Shown: positions 43,695 through 54,611, counted from the stretch's first letter. The stretch: DNA of 64,000 bases from Hymenopus coronatus (GCA_030762935.1 CM060880.1:14749001-14813000), one strand, 5' to 3'. The notes: generated by a model not told the origin, from the letters alone. Numbers and translations: made by a program.

Positions 43695-43754
43695 GAGAAG
43701 CCCGTGAAGTGGAAAGACATAATGGACGATTTAAGAATTCGCTGCACCTCCGAG
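43695..43754 (+). CDS. Candidate 60-bp internal exon of an unknown host gene
   Basis: CTCACGTCTTTTACCCTTTC then GCCACAG is a strong polypyrimidine tract and acceptor. The next 60 bases read EKPVKWKDIMDDLRIRCTSE in frame 1, then GTAATT as donor (CTCCGAG|GTAATT). The exon is exactly 20 codons with an ordinary soluble-protein composition, and possible branch points (CTAAC, CTCAC) lie upstream. It sits in a repeat-free 360-base pocket between two HPEs. Frame 3 is also open; frame 2 has a stop. The protein family is not recognised. Partial: only one exon of the gene is seen. Confidence 0.4.
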
Positions 43755-43849
43755 GTAATTACCTTGTTTTGTGCGATACAGCCTTCTATTGTTTACTTTA
43801 GTTCGTAGCTATTAGACAACACAATCTAAATAAAACACTATCAAAACAT

Positions 43850-44680
43850 TCTGATGTGTTGCATTCACATGACTTTCTCTACACGTACTATGTACATAGT
43901 GTATAGAGAAGGTATTGCATTGTACCCAAAAATTCGATACCGAGATTTCACCGGAAGTACATGTTTTGAGACCACCTGAATCCAAAAAATGCATTTTTAG
44001 AAAAATTGTGTGTCTGTGTGTGGGCAGCATAGCTCAAAAACGAAAAGACCGTTAAATACCAAACTTGGCATTTAAGTTCAGCATCTTCCAAGGATGCGAC
44101 ACTACCCTTCACATGGAAACATTTTCGAAAATTTTGATTTTCTAAAAAAATGGCTCTAACGATTTTGATTAAAATATCATACATTAAAGATATATACTTG
44201 ACAAATAATAGATATATCTTGAATTTTCTGGGAATAGCTTCTGAAGACTACTTTATTCTGGATGAATATTACGGAATTTTATGTAACTGATAAACCGAAA
44301 GAGATAGACAAAAGCTTACCACACAAAAAATGTAGAGCACATTAAAACACACAATTTATGTTATATACATTTTTTTTCAACTTGATCGTTGTTGAGATAT
44401 TCCTTGTTTTTTGTTTCAGCCTTAAAAAACTTAAACTTTTCTCATACAGGAATTTGTCAACTCTTGTCCATACAAACAAAAGAACAGTCACATAGCAACC
44501 AGCTTTTGCTACCACTTTAACCTATGTTATTTCCTTATTTCGCTTCTACTTACAGGGAAGCAAGTAATAAGACTATTTCTGCTAATTTAATCTCACTTAG
44601 CATGAAGTAAATAGAAGCATAAGCTTTTTAACAAAAATTTGTTGCAGAGATATAGAAAAGTCATGTGAATGGATTAAATC

Positions 44681-44682
<2 letters not shown>
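43850..44682 (-). mobile_element. HPE with left-end sequence at both termini
   Basis: It opens with the plus-type left end TCTGATGTGTTGCATTCACA then TG, runs straight into ACTTTCTCTACACGTACTAT and the palindrome, then a minus-oriented body, and ends GTCATGTGAATGGATTAAAT. The shared ACTTTCTCTAC motif is the crossover point. About 60 bases (ACGAAGATTTT...AACT) are missing in the core. SINE-C begins at its right edge. Confidence 0.85.
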
Positions 44683-44730
<48 letters not shown>

Positions 44731-44955
44731 TTCAATGGTCATATCGGGGCTTTGATTTGTGAAACTGTAGGTTCAGGTTGATCAATTTTATATTACTAAC
44801 ACACGCACGTTTACTTTCACTTTCATACTTCCAGACTGTATGGGAGATAAAGAATAATTCTGGTTAAAGAAAACTTCCCCGCCCGAGCCGGGAATCGAAC
44901 CCGGGACCTCTGGATGAGAAGTCAGCTCACTGACCAGTCGACCATGGAGGCAGTC
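44683..44955 (-). mobile_element. SINE-C copy with a 45-base poly-A tail
   Basis: Minus head GACTGCCTCCATGGTCGACT then GGTCAGTGAGCTGACTTCTC, B-box GGTCCCGGGTTCGATTCCCG. The tail is seen as 45 consecutive T, long enough to suggest a recent insertion into the T run next to the HPE end. Best copy of the family in the window. Confidence 0.93.
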
Positions 44956-44956
44956 T

Positions 44957-45273
44957 AACAAAGTGTTGATAAGCTTATTCTTCTATTTATTTCATGCTAA
45001 TCGAGATGGACATTAGCAGAAATGATATTATTACTTGCGTCCTTATAAGTAGAAGGTAAATAAAGGAATACACTAGGCTAAAATGATAGTCAAATGTTTT
45101 AAAAGCTGTTGCTATGCCCCGCAATTAAAACTGCCTTCCCCTAGAATGAGCAGGATAAAAAAAAAAGTAGGTAACGACTTCCCGTTTGAGAAGAGATTTA
45201 ACCGAAAATTTAAAACGAATGGCAAAGAATATCTCGGATACGGTCATATATACACAAAATTGACCGCTTAATG

Positions 45274-45317
<44 letters not shown>

Positions 45318-45589
45318 GGTAGTAAGATTCTCTCTCTTTCTCTTACGGTTTACCAGTAATTATGCAAAATTCATCCAGAATGAAAAGCAATTCACAAAAA
45401 GCAAGATGTATTTTTGGTCATGTAAATATATTTAATATATGGTATTTTAATCAAATTGTTAAATCTAATTTTCATAAAATTTGGAAAATAAAACTTCCAT
45501 AAAAAGCGTAGTTTCCGGTGGCGGAATTTTCCTGAAAATTCTCCTGTCGCATCCTTAGAATGTAGATACTGAACTTAAAAAAACACACG

Positions 45590-45638
<49 letters not shown>
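44957..45638 (+). mobile_element. HPE, both ends missing
   Basis: It starts at AACAAAGTGTTGATAAGCTT (inside the left third) and stops in a (CA)n tract at 45587-45638. A 40-base T run at 45277-45316 is expanded from the usual TTTTTTTT after the GAACTCCACG position. The palindromic end is absent. Confidence 0.82.
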
Positions 45639-45640
<2 letters not shown>

Positions 45641-45644
45641 TTAC

Positions 45645-45805
45645 CCCTTAGGCATGACCTAATTGGCAATATGGCGAGAGAGAATGACTTAGAACACTAA
45701 CAAAAATACACCACAAATAACCTGCCCACACGGGACTCCAACCCACGATCCCCTGCGCCACGAACCCCTAAAACAAGTAAATCACTGCGGCGAGCGTGGC
45801 CTTGG
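45645..45805 (-). mobile_element. SINE-G, tRNA-derived-looking
   Basis: The minus strand reads GGCCACGCTCGCCGCAGTGA, then GGATCGTGGGTTGGAGTCCC, a B-box-like element, then GTGTGGGCAGGTTATTTGTG. Only one copy is seen. Acceptor-stem pairing is not intact, so a tRNA gene is unlikely. Confidence 0.5.
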
Positions 45806-45848
45806 GGACCGGTAACTTAAGATATTTCACCGAAGCTTTGTTTTTTTT

Positions 45849-45974
45849 ACTTTCTCAGACACGTATGTACAATGTACATAATAGGCGGTAAAGGTATTGT
45901 ATTCCACCCAAAAATCGTTACATAGATTTCATCGTAAATACACCTTTTAGCGTCCCCTATATACAACATTTTTG
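45849..45974 (-). mobile_element. HPE hairpin-side fragment
   Basis: ACTTTCTCAGACACGTATGT then ACAATGTACATAATAGGCGG is the ACAATG subtype of palindrome. Text runs to CCCTATATACAACATTTTTG, the T-rich site, where the next HPE begins. Confidence 0.8.
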
Positions 45975-46612
45975 CTTTCTCTAGTACGTATGCACAATGT
46001 ACGTAGTAGGTTGAGAAGGTATTGTATTCCACCCAAAAATTCCATACCGAGATTTCACCGGAAATATATGTTTTAGGGTGCCCTATAATAAACAAAAAAA
46101 CATTTAGATTAACGGTCCGTGTGTGTTTGTGAACACGATAACTCGAAAACGAAACGTCAGTAAAATATCAAACTCTCTTCAATGATGCGACGCGAAGATT
46201 TTGAAGAATATTTTCCCACTCCAAACTCCCTTTACATGGAAAACTTTTTAAATTTAAATTTTCTCAAAAATGGCTTTAATGATTTTGATTAAAACACCGT
46301 AAATTAAAGATATTTACATTGTAAATAAAATTCATATCGTGATTTTTCTGGAAATAGCCTCTTTAACCGTTTCCAAGATATTCCTTGTTTTGTTTTCAGT
46401 TTTAAAATAAGTTTCTCACATGGTAATTTGTAAACTCCTGGTCATGCAAAAAAAAAAAAAAAAATTAATCACATAGCAACAGCTTATCGCTTTAGCCTAG
46501 TGCTGTCCTTCAATTCCATTCTAATTATAAGGAAGTAATTAATACCATTTCTGTCATCTTCCGGTTATGTTAGCACGAAGTAGAGAAAGTCATGTGAATG
46601 GATCACATCAGA
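45975..46612 (-). mobile_element. HPE with a central deletion
   Basis: CTTTCTCTAGTACGTATGCA then CAATGTACGTAGTAGGTTGA to GTGAATGGATCACATCAGA. The AAATACCAA palindrome is reduced to AAATATCAAAC, and the block before TTTAACCGTTTCCAAGATAT is gone. The continuation of the copy at 45849 is not evident after it. Confidence 0.82.
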
Positions 46613-46729
46613 GTTTTAGCTATGCTACCCCCCTACACACACACCAGCTGCTGCTTTAGAATGCTTTAAATTGACTTGTATTTAAGTTATTGACATCTTT
46701 GGTTTGTTGTTATAAGCCATCCTAGTATG

Positions 46730-47189
46730 CTATGTTTGTATTTCTTTACAACAGCTAACTAGCTCCGACAGTTTTTGTTTAATAAGGCGTGGTTCAAGCA
46801 GACTTACTTTATATTGGTTATAGTTGATGCATTTATTTTCTTTACCGTCTTTGTTTGGACAATCTTTGAGGTTATGGTTGCCTCCCCCCTACAAACAGTA
46901 GCTGTATGTCCAAAACGATTACATTTAAAGCACCGTAACATGTTAATGTATCACTCATGAGAGATTACCTTGTGATTGACATTCCTGCTGACACCTGGCT
47001 GTCTCGGTACGCTGTTGATATATTTACTCGTGTCGCTGCAGGACATGTTGAACCGCTTCAGTTAAAATGTTTCTCTCTAGTAACCTCATCTATTCCTTTC
47101 AACATTGGGTCCTTTACTTCTATAAGCGTAAAATGTGTATTATTTTCGGTTAAAGTAACCTCTACTTGTTTATCACGGCAGTAAGACAT
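46730..47189 (-). pseudogene. LINE ORF1/gag-like fragment with CCHC zinc knuckles
   Basis: From the ATG at 47189 a frame reads MSYCRDKQVEVTLTENNTHF and then IEVKDPMLKGIDEVTRE up to a stop near 47060. After frame breaks, 46932-46891 encodes CFKCNRFGHTATVC, an exact CX2CX4HX4C zinc knuckle. A one-base shift later gives GGNHNLKDCPNK then KCINY, the usual second and third knuckle context of jockey/CR1-type LINE ORF1 proteins, then PRLIKQKLSELVSCCKEIQT and a stop at 46730. Such proteins bind element RNA. There is no reverse transcriptase here. At least two frameshifts and a stop make it dead. Confidence 0.75.
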
Positions 47190-47300
47190 TTTTAAATCAC
47201 AGCGTCACTCTCTAGGATGAGCACGAGTAGTCCGCGAGATATAAAAGGTAGTAACGATTATAAATGCAAATCCTTACGGAAATAAAAAGGAAACGGCGTG

Positions 47301-47574
47301 TTATTTATGAACGCTCTTTAACTACCGGTGTTCTCAGCGTCGTCCCATTCTAAATTGGGCGTGAAAGACCGCTTAATTTTTCTCAGAGGCCTCTCTATCA
47401 GGCTTGAGGTTGTTTCGTGCCGTAAATCTACGACACGGGACCAACGGCCGTACTTCCCTTCCGAAGGAAGCCATGCTAAGGATTTTCACACCCGAAAAAA
47501 TCCATCGTCCTCCGTCGGATTTGAACCCGCGACCTTGGGTTTATGAAGTTAGCATGGTAACCACGGAGAGCGAC
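47301..47574 (-). mobile_element. SINE-A copy
   Basis: Minus head GTCGCTCTCCGTGGTTACCA then TGCTAACTTCATAAACCCAA, B-box GTCGCGGGTTCAAATCCGAC, body to TTAAAGAGCGTTCATAAATA. Eight bases near the A-box (GTGTAATG) are deleted compared with other copies. Confidence 0.9.
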
Positions 47575-47805
47575 TAAATCCTTACGGAATCACTGTGTAT
47601 AACATAACTGAACTTTTTCACAGATTGAAATAAAACTATCAGATCAGTCATGCATGAGATTCCACTGAACCCGTAGGTGTTGCACAACGGCGATATATTG
47701 ATGCCTCTGACGGTCATGTATTCTTACACTATGATTGGTCAGCTCCTGCCAACAGACCACACTCCACTAGTGTCAATCAGAAGGAAATTTCTCACCTACC
47801 TTTTT

Positions 47806-48655
47806 ACTTTCTCTACACTTACTATGTACATAGTGTATAGAGAAGGTATTGTATTGCACCCAAAAATTCCATATCGAGATTTTACCGTAAATACATGTTT
47901 TGGTCCCCCCTGAATCCAAAAAAAAGCATTTTTGGAAAAAGGTCCGTGTAAGTGTGTGTGTCTGTCTGTGGACAGCATAGCTCAAAAACGAAAAGACCGT
48001 TAAATAACAAACTTGGTATTTAAGTTTGGTATCTTCCAAGGATACGACACGAAGATTTTCAAGAAAATCCCCCACCCAACTACCCTTTACAATGAACTTT
48101 TTTCGATAATTTTGATTTTCTCAAAAATGGCTCTAACGATTTTGATTAAAATATCGTATATTAAATACATTTACGTGACAAATAATATTTATATCTTGAA
48201 TTTTCTGGGAATAGCTTCTGAAGACTACTTTATTCTGGATAAATTTTGCATAGCTGCTAAACCGTAAGAAATGGACAGAAACTTACCCACAAAAAATGTA
48301 GAGCACATTAAAACACACAATTTATGTTATATAATTTTTTTTCGAGGAGTTGATCGCTTTTGAGATATTCAAAGTTTTTGGTTTCAGCTTTGAAAAACTT
48401 GTACTTTCTCATACAGGAATTTGTCAACTCGTGTCCATAGAAACAAAGGAACTTCAGTCACTTAGCAACCAGCTTCTGACTATCACTTTAACCTATGGTA
48501 CTCCCTTACTTCGCTTCTACTTACAAGGAAGTAAGTAATAAGACTATTTCTGCTAATTTTTTCTCGACTAACATGAAGTAAATAGAAGATTAAGGTTTTT
48601 AACAATAATTTGTTACACAGAAGTAAAGAAAGTCATGTGAATGGAACACGTCAGA
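47806..48655 (-). mobile_element. HPE element, full length
   Basis: ACTTTCTCTACACTTACTAT then GTACATAGTGTATAGAGAAG to GTGAATGGAACACGTCAGA. All blocks are present, including AAATAACAAACTTGGTATTT, with a short GT tract. One of the best reference copies. Confidence 0.93.
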
Positions 48656-48667
48656 TTTTTTATATAG

Positions 48668-48840
48668 TGTTTAACGACAGCTAAGGCACGGGATGACACT
48701 AATGCAACATGGAAGGAAGATGAGTCACCGGTGGAATGTGATAGCGGGGCAAACCGGAGAACCCGAACAAAACCCGCCCCTACGCCGCTTTGTCCCACAT
48801 ACGGTCGGTAGTCTAACCACTCGGCCACGGCGTGGCCCAC
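48668..48840 (-). mobile_element. SINE-E copy with tRNA-like head
   Basis: Minus head GTGGGCCACGCCGTGGCCGA then GTGGTTAGACTACCGACCGT contains a good A-box (TGGCCGAGTGG). The B-box region is shortened. Body GGTTCTCCGGTTTGCCCCGC and CATCTTCCTTCCATGTTGC. It follows an HPE end directly. Confidence 0.8.
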
Positions 48841-48969
48841 TCACCGACCGCAGTCTGCTACATAACAGATTAGCCGCTATCGTTTACTCTCTGATCTAAG
48901 AGGCTACTTCTATAACTAGAATCCGGGCATTATTCCTACCCTTTATCAACCTTGAAGGGAAACTGGCAT

Positions 48970-49140
48970 TCGAGCGGTCAGGGCTCGCTCACCATCGACC
49001 GCGCACTCTGGCCCTAGGTTTTTTCGTGGTATTCCTGGGCCGTTTAGGCGAATGCTGTATTCCTTTCCCTGCATTCCTTCATATCACTTCATCTTTCAGG
49101 TCAGCGCAGGTATATCTTGGGGTTTTGCAGGCAGATGGCA
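48970..49140 (+). mobile_element. SINE-F-like fragment
   Basis: GGTTTTTTCGTGGTATTCCT, CCCTGCATTCCTTCATATCA and CTTCATCTTTCAGG weakly follow the order of words in 10200-10320 and 29690-29780. GCGGTCAGGGCTCGCTCACC to its left may be a tRNA-like head. Confidence 0.4.
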
Positions 49141-49310
49141 CGGCTGCTAGCTCCGAGTGAAACTCTCTTCCCGCAGATTGCGCTGGCTGAGGGTAAGTGC
49201 CGTTGGCGACATTGCAGATTCTAGATCACTTTTAGATTTGAACTCTGCCATTGGTCGATTGCGGTGCAGGCAGAACGAACGGAAGACTGTCCATTTCACA
49301 TTGCAAACAA

Positions 49311-49610
49311 TCTGATGTGTTCCATTCACATGACTTTCTCTACTTCTCTGCAACAAACTTACTTCATGCTAATCAAGTAAAAATTAACACAAATAGTCTT
49401 ATTACTTGCTTCCTTGTAAGTAGAAGAGAAATAAGGGAGTACCATAGGTTAAAGTGATAGTCAAAAGCTGGTTGCTATGTGACTGAAGTTCCTTTGTTTG
49501 TATGGACAGCAGTTGAAAAACTCCTGTATGAGAAAAGTATAAGTTTTTAAAGCTGAAACAAGAAACAAAGAATATCTAAAAAAACAATCAACTCCACGAA
49601 AAAAAATGTA
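49311..49610 (+). mobile_element. HPE left third, cut by SINE-A
   Basis: TCTGATGTGTTCCATTCACA to CAACTCCACGAAAAAAAATG. The rest of the copy is not clearly present after the SINE, so it is truncated or replaced. Confidence 0.85.
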
Positions 49611-49794
49611 TCAGGCTTGTTCTTTTACGTGCCGTAAATCTACGACACGGGACCAACGGCTTTACTTCCCTTCCGAAGGAAGCCATGCTAAGGATTTTTA
49701 CACCCGAAAAAATCCGTCGTCCTCCGCCGGGTTTGAACCCGCGACCTTGGGTATACGAAGTTAGCATGGTAACCATTACACCACGGAGGGCGAC
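49611..49794 (-). mobile_element. SINE-A copy, tail truncated
   Basis: Minus head GTCGCCCTCCGTGGTGTAAT then GGTTACCATGCTAACTTCGT, B-box GTCGCGGGTTCAAACCCGGC, body to GATTTACGGCACGTAAAAGA then ACAAGCCTGA. The 3' tail found in other copies is absent; it joins the HPE ATGTA directly. Confidence 0.9.
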
Positions 49795-49852
49795 ACTCAC
49801 TAAGTGCATTGTACAACTGTGCTAGAGAAAGCAAAAGAAAGAAAAACGAATG

Positions 49853-50055
49853 ACGATTTCTCAATATACTTTTTGGGAAATGTAAACCAAAAACAAGGAA
49901 TATCAACTCCACAAAAATTCTACAGAAAAAGGAAAGAAAAACATGTGTGTTTTAACGAGATCTATATTTTCCGTGTATTAAGATTTTTTTATTTCTCTTA
50001 CAGTTTTCCAATTATACAAAAGTCAAACAAGGACTTCACAAACTTTTAGCACAAA
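49853..50055 (+). mobile_element. HPE fragment, left-central
   Basis: AACCAAAAACAAGGAATATC then AACTCCACAAAAATTCTACA, GTGTGTTTTAACGAGATCTA and TTACAGTTTTCCAATTATAC repeat the text of the copy at 49311, so this is a different, diverged copy. Confidence 0.65.
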
Positions 50056-50228
50056 ATATTTGAAGTAACTGGTAAATAGGGGTTGCTCATTAGGAAAATG
50101 TAGAAAACATTTATTCAGAGGACTTTAAAACGAGTATTTAGTTAATCTCTGCATTGAATGTTTAGGGGAAAATTGACTCTCAAAGTAGTAGAAAAAGTAA
50201 AATAATCGCACATTTTCGCTGGAAACCA

Positions 50229-50230
<2 letters not shown>

Positions 50231-50262
<32 letters not shown>
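50231..50262. repeat. Poly-A run, about 32 bases
   Basis: A pure A run lies directly before the left end of the HPE at 50263. On the other strand it is the T run next to which this family inserts. Confidence 0.95.
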
Positions 50263-50264
<2 letters not shown>

Positions 50265-51123
50265 GATTTGAACCATTCACATGACTTTCTCCATATCCCT
50301 GCAACAAATTATTCTTAAAAAGCTTTTACTTCTATTTACTTTATGCTAATAAGGAAAAATGAGCAGAAATAGTCCTATTACTTGCTTCCTTGTAAGTAGA
50401 AGCGAAATAAGGGACTAAAATAGGTTAAAATGATAGTCAAAAGCTGGTTGCTATGTCAATGAAGTCCCTTTGTTTATATGGATAGGAGTTGACAAGTTCC
50501 TGTATGAGAAAAGTATAAGTTTTTCATAGCAGAAACCAAAAATAAGGAATGTCTCAAAAACGACGAACTCACGAAATAAATGTATATAACATAAATTGTG
50601 TGCTTTAACGTGCTCTACATTTTTTGTGTAGTAAGTTTTTGTCCATCTCTTACGGTTTAGCAGTTATTCAAAATTCACTAAAATTCACCCAGAATAAACT
50701 ACTCTTCAGAGGCTATTCCCAGAAAATTCAAGATATACATTTTATTAGTCACGTAAATAGCTTTAATATACGAAATTTTAATCAAAATCGTTACAGCCAT
50801 TTTTTTTAGAAAACCGAGATTTTCGAAAAAAGTTTCATGTAAAGGGTAGTTGGGGTGGGGGGATTTTTCTCATAATCTTCGTGTCGCAACCCTGGAAGAT
50901 ACTTAACTTAAATACCAAGTTTGGTATTTTATCGACTTTTCGTTTTTTGAGTTATCGTGTTCACAGACACACGGACACACACACGGACCTTTTTGTGAAA
51001 ATGCTTTTTTTGGATATTGGGGACCTTAAAACATATATTTACGGTGAAATCTCGGTATCGAATTTTTGGGTGGAGTGCAATACCTTCTCTATACACTACG
51101 TACATAGTGCGTATAGAGAAAGT
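50263..51123 (+). mobile_element. HPE element, full length
   Basis: CTGATTTGAACCATTCACAT to GTGCGTATAGAGAAAGT. Core CACACGGACACACACACGG; palindrome CACTACGTACATAGTGCGTA. The left terminus reads GATTTGAACC instead of GATGTGTTCC, which weakens the stem-loop. Confidence 0.92.
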
Positions 51124-51440
51124 AAAAAGTGTAGATAAATACGAAACAGAAGCGCAGAGAATTATAGCAGAGATTGTGTTTTGTTGGCAAGAAGAGCTGA
51201 ACGCCACTGGAGGTGTCAGCCAAGCCCATTTCCGCCGACCTTTTACGTGTCAATTTTTCCGATACCATCACATGAAAATGCATTCCGTTTCCAGCCTCGG
51301 GAAGGAAACGTTCAAAATTTGCACTCTCTAGGCGATTCAGTGGCGGAAACAAACCCACATCCGCACAATCTGACTACTTCCATTCGGGTCATAGCCAGTT
51401 TACTGAAGATACGTAAGCTCCACCTTTGGATTAAGGTGAT
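51124..51440. other. Single-copy stretch, no gene recognised
   Basis: Overlapping 90-112-codon frames run on opposite strands with no motif. They are probably chance in a GC-richer pocket. Confidence 0.35.
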
Positions 51441-51597
51441 ATGTGACATTCGCATCACATTTATCTATTGCTTTAGCCTAGCGAGTTCCCTTTTTTCCCT
51501 CCTACTTAGAAGCAACTAGATAATAACGTCTGTTTAACTCGATTAATATGAAACACAAACATGAATAACTTTTGTAATAACAATTTTTTTGCAGGTT
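51441..51597 (-). mobile_element. HPE left-end fragment, diverged
   Basis: CATTCGCATCACATTTATCT, GCTTTAGCCTAGCGAGTTCC and AATAACGTCTGTTTAACTCG follow the minus-oriented left third. It ends at TTTTTTTGCAGGTTAG where the next copy begins. Confidence 0.6.
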
Positions 51598-52421
51598 AGG
51601 TAGAGAAGGTATTGCACTCCACCCAAAAATTTGATACCGAGATTTCACCGGAAATATATGTTTTAGGGTCCCCTGTATCAAAAAAAAAAAAAGCATTTTC
51701 AGAAAAACGTCCGTGTGAGTCCGTGTGTCTGTGAACACGATAACTCAAAAACGAAAAGTCGGTAAAATACCAAACTTGGTATTTAAGTTTAGTATCTTCC
51801 AGGGATGCGACACGAAGATTTTCAGAAAAATCCCCCCACCTCAAACTACCCTTTACATGGAAAAAATTTCGAAAACTTTGATTTTCTTAAAAATGGCTCT
51901 AACGATTTTGATTAAAATATCGTATATTAAGGATACTTACCTGACAAAAAAAATGTATATCTTGAATTTTCTGGGAATAGCCTCTGAAGACTACTTTATT
52001 CTCGGTCAATTTTACGGAATGTTGCATAACTGCTAAACCATAAGAGATGAACAAAAACTAACCACACAAAAATGTAGAGCACGTTAAAACACACAATTTA
52101 AGTCATATACGTTTTTTTCATGGAGTTGATCGTTTTTGAGATATTCCTTGTTATTGGTTTCAGCTTTGAAAACCTTATACTTTTCTCATACACGAATTTG
52201 TCAAGTCGTGTCCATACATACAAAAACAAAGGAACTTCAGTCACATAGCAACCAGCTTTTGACTATCACTTTAACCTATGGTACTCCCTTATTACGCTTT
52301 TACTAACAAGGAAGCAAGTAATAAGACTATTTCTGCTATTTTTTCTGATTAGCATGAAGTAAATAGAAGTATAAGCTTTTTAACAATTTTATTGGAAAGA
52401 TGTAGAGAAAGTCTTGTGATT
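51598..52421 (-). mobile_element. HPE with half of its terminal palindrome missing
   Basis: It begins AGGTAGAGAAGGTATTGCAC, so the outer arm and the TATGTACATA loop are gone. The rest is well conserved to TGTAGAGAAAGTCTTGTGAT. AAATACCAAACTTGGTATTT is intact. Confidence 0.88.
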
Positions 52422-52422
52422 G

Positions 52423-52503
52423 TTCCACTGAAATCTCTGTATCGAATATTTGGGTGAAATACAATATTTCTGTACTTACTATATAGAAAGAGTAGTGAAA
52501 GCA
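52423..52503 (+). mobile_element. HPE hairpin-side scrap
   Basis: CCACTGAAATCTCTGTATCG then AATATTTGGGTGAAATACAA and TACTTACTATATAGAAAGAG match the end of plus copies with a collapsed palindrome. Confidence 0.6.
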
Positions 52504-52800
52504 TCCCGTTAACAAGTATGAAATCTTAAAGGAAGTTGTGTGTTAATCATCAGATGACTCCAGTAAAACAACAGATACGGATACCATTGACAGATCAAAG
52601 AGTGGTGCCGACTCCTCCGTTTCGTCATGTTGAAAGAGCGGGAAGAACCCGCACTAACAGGCCAGTTGTCAGCACTTAGGGGTCAAATACAAAATGAGAT
52701 GGTGTAGAGCTATCCTGAATGCTTTTCCATTACACCAAAGGTGCTGAAAATGCCTTCCTGCGCCGAGTACCTGCAATTAGCAATCTGCATGGCAGCACCT

Positions 52801-53618
52801 ACTTTTTATAATGTACATATTGTATAGAGAAGGTGTTGCACTCCACCCAAAAATTCGATAGTATAAAAAAAAAATCAGAAAAAGGTCCGTGTGTGTCCGT
52901 TAACACGATAACCCAAAAACGAAAATTCGGTATAATACCAAACTTAATATTTAAGTTTAGTATCTTCCAGGGAAGTAACACGAAGCTTTTGAGAAAAATC
53001 CCCCCACCCCAAACTACCCTTTACATGGAACATTTTTTAAATTGTTTATTATCTCAAAAATTGCTCTAATGATTTTGATTAAAAGATCGTATATAAAAAT
53101 ATTTACCGGACAAATAAAATGTATATCTTGAATTTTCTGGGAATAGCCTCTGAAGACTATTTTGGATGAATTTTATATGCAATTTTGCATAACTGGTAAA
53201 CCGTAGGAGAAATACACTTCCTGCACAAAAACTGTAGAGCTCGTTAAAACACACAATTTGCCATATATTTATAGTTTTTGTTGTAGGATTCACCGTTTCC
53301 GAGATACTCCTTGTTATTGCCTTCAATTTTAATCTACATAGTTTTTTCTCAAACTGGAAAATATCTTTCGTTTTATATCTCTCTTGTTTCACTCCTGACC
53401 TTGGAATTATGAAAAACATAAGCATAGCGACAGTTTTTAAAAGATTTGACTGTCACTTTAGGCTACTGTATTCCCTTATTTCCTTTCTACTTATAAAGAA
53501 ATTAAGTACCATTACATTTCTAATAATGTTTGTCTTGATTAGCATTAAGTAGATAAAAGAATAACCTTTTGTAAGAATATTTGTTTTTAGAATAGATAGA
53601 TAAATGGAACAAATCACA
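52801..53618 (-). mobile_element. HPE, hairpin arm shortened
   Basis: ACTTTTTATAATGTACATAT then TGTATAGAGAAGGTG keeps the inner loop but not the first arm. The segment with the ACCGGAAATATATG words is deleted (GATAGTATAAAAAAAAAATC). It ends GATAAATGGAACAAATCACA. Confidence 0.85.
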
Positions 53619-53665
53619 TTTTTGAGTATAGAGATGTCCATAGTAACAGGTAAAATGAAAGAAAT

Positions 53666-54270
53666 TCTGATGTGTTCCATTCACATGACTTTCTCTACAT
53701 TTCTGCAACAAATTATTGTTAAAAAGCTTAGGCTTCTATTTACTTCATGCCAATCGGAAAAAAAATTAGTAGAAATAGTCAGAAATTGTGTGGTAAGTTT
53801 TTGTTCATCTCTTACGGTTTAGCAGTTATACAAAATTCAGTAAAATTCATTCAGAATAAAGTAGTCTTCAGAGGCTATTCCCAGAAAATTCAAAATATAA
53901 ATTTTATTTGTCAGGTAAATATATTTAATATACGATATTTTAATCAGAATGGCTTGAGCCATTTTTAAGAAAATCAAAATTTTCGAAAAAAGTTCCATGT
54001 AAAGGGTAGTTGGGGTTGGGGTGACTTTCTTGAAAACCTTCGTGTCGTACCCTTGGAAGATACCAATCTTAAATACCAAGTCTGGTATTTAACGCTCTTT
54101 TCGTTTTTGAGCTATGCTATTCACAGACACACGGACCTTTTTCTGAAATGCTTTTTTTGGATTCACGGGGACCCAAAACATCTATTTCCAGTGAAATCTC
54201 GGTACCGAATTTTTGGGTGGAATGGAATACCTTCTCTATAGACTATGTATATAGTACGTGTAGAGAAAGT
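53666..54270 (+). mobile_element. HPE with a 190-base deletion in the left third
   Basis: TCTGATGTGTTCCATTCACA to GTACGTGTAGAGAAAGT. Text jumps from GTAGAAATAGTC to AGAAATTGTGTGGTAAG, which removes the blocks TTACTTGCTTCC through CTCCACG. Both termini are perfect. Confidence 0.92.
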
Positions 54271-54611
54271 AAAAACTTATTTTTCTGAAATGAAATTTTG
54301 AAGATTAGAAAGGCATTCCTTGGAGCAGCAGGATGATAATATAAGAAAACGTTGATCACGTGGCAACAAGTGAAGCTCTTGTGTTTGTGTGCACACGCAT
54401 GTCAGCTGGAAGGGATTACCCGACATGCCTCGGGCCTGGCCTGGTATTTCCTTTTCAAAAGATGAGGACCCTTCAACTCGCTTCGAGTATCGTCTTGATT
54501 TTACAACCCTTCGTGCTGCCAATCCGGTGAAAAGACCTGCTGCGTTTATTTCCCAGCTATCAGGGCATTGTGTGCTTATAGCATATTCTTCATTACAATT
54601 CACTGCATTTT
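54271..54611. other. Single-copy stretch with long opposed open frames, no gene called
   Basis: A 108-codon frame on the minus strand and an 85-codon frame on the plus strand overlap. Neither shows a motif or splice frame. TGCGTTTATTTCCCAG near 54559 is acceptor-like only. Confidence 0.35.

Noticed and set aside
49140..49200. 16-base microexon between CTCTCTTCCCGCAG and GGTAAGT
   Set aside because: Both signals are good, but the stretch is too short to test by coding content and borders a repeat-like unit.
51181..51519. 112-codon open frame
   Set aside because: It overlaps an equally long antisense frame and ends in diverged HPE sequence. No motif supports it.
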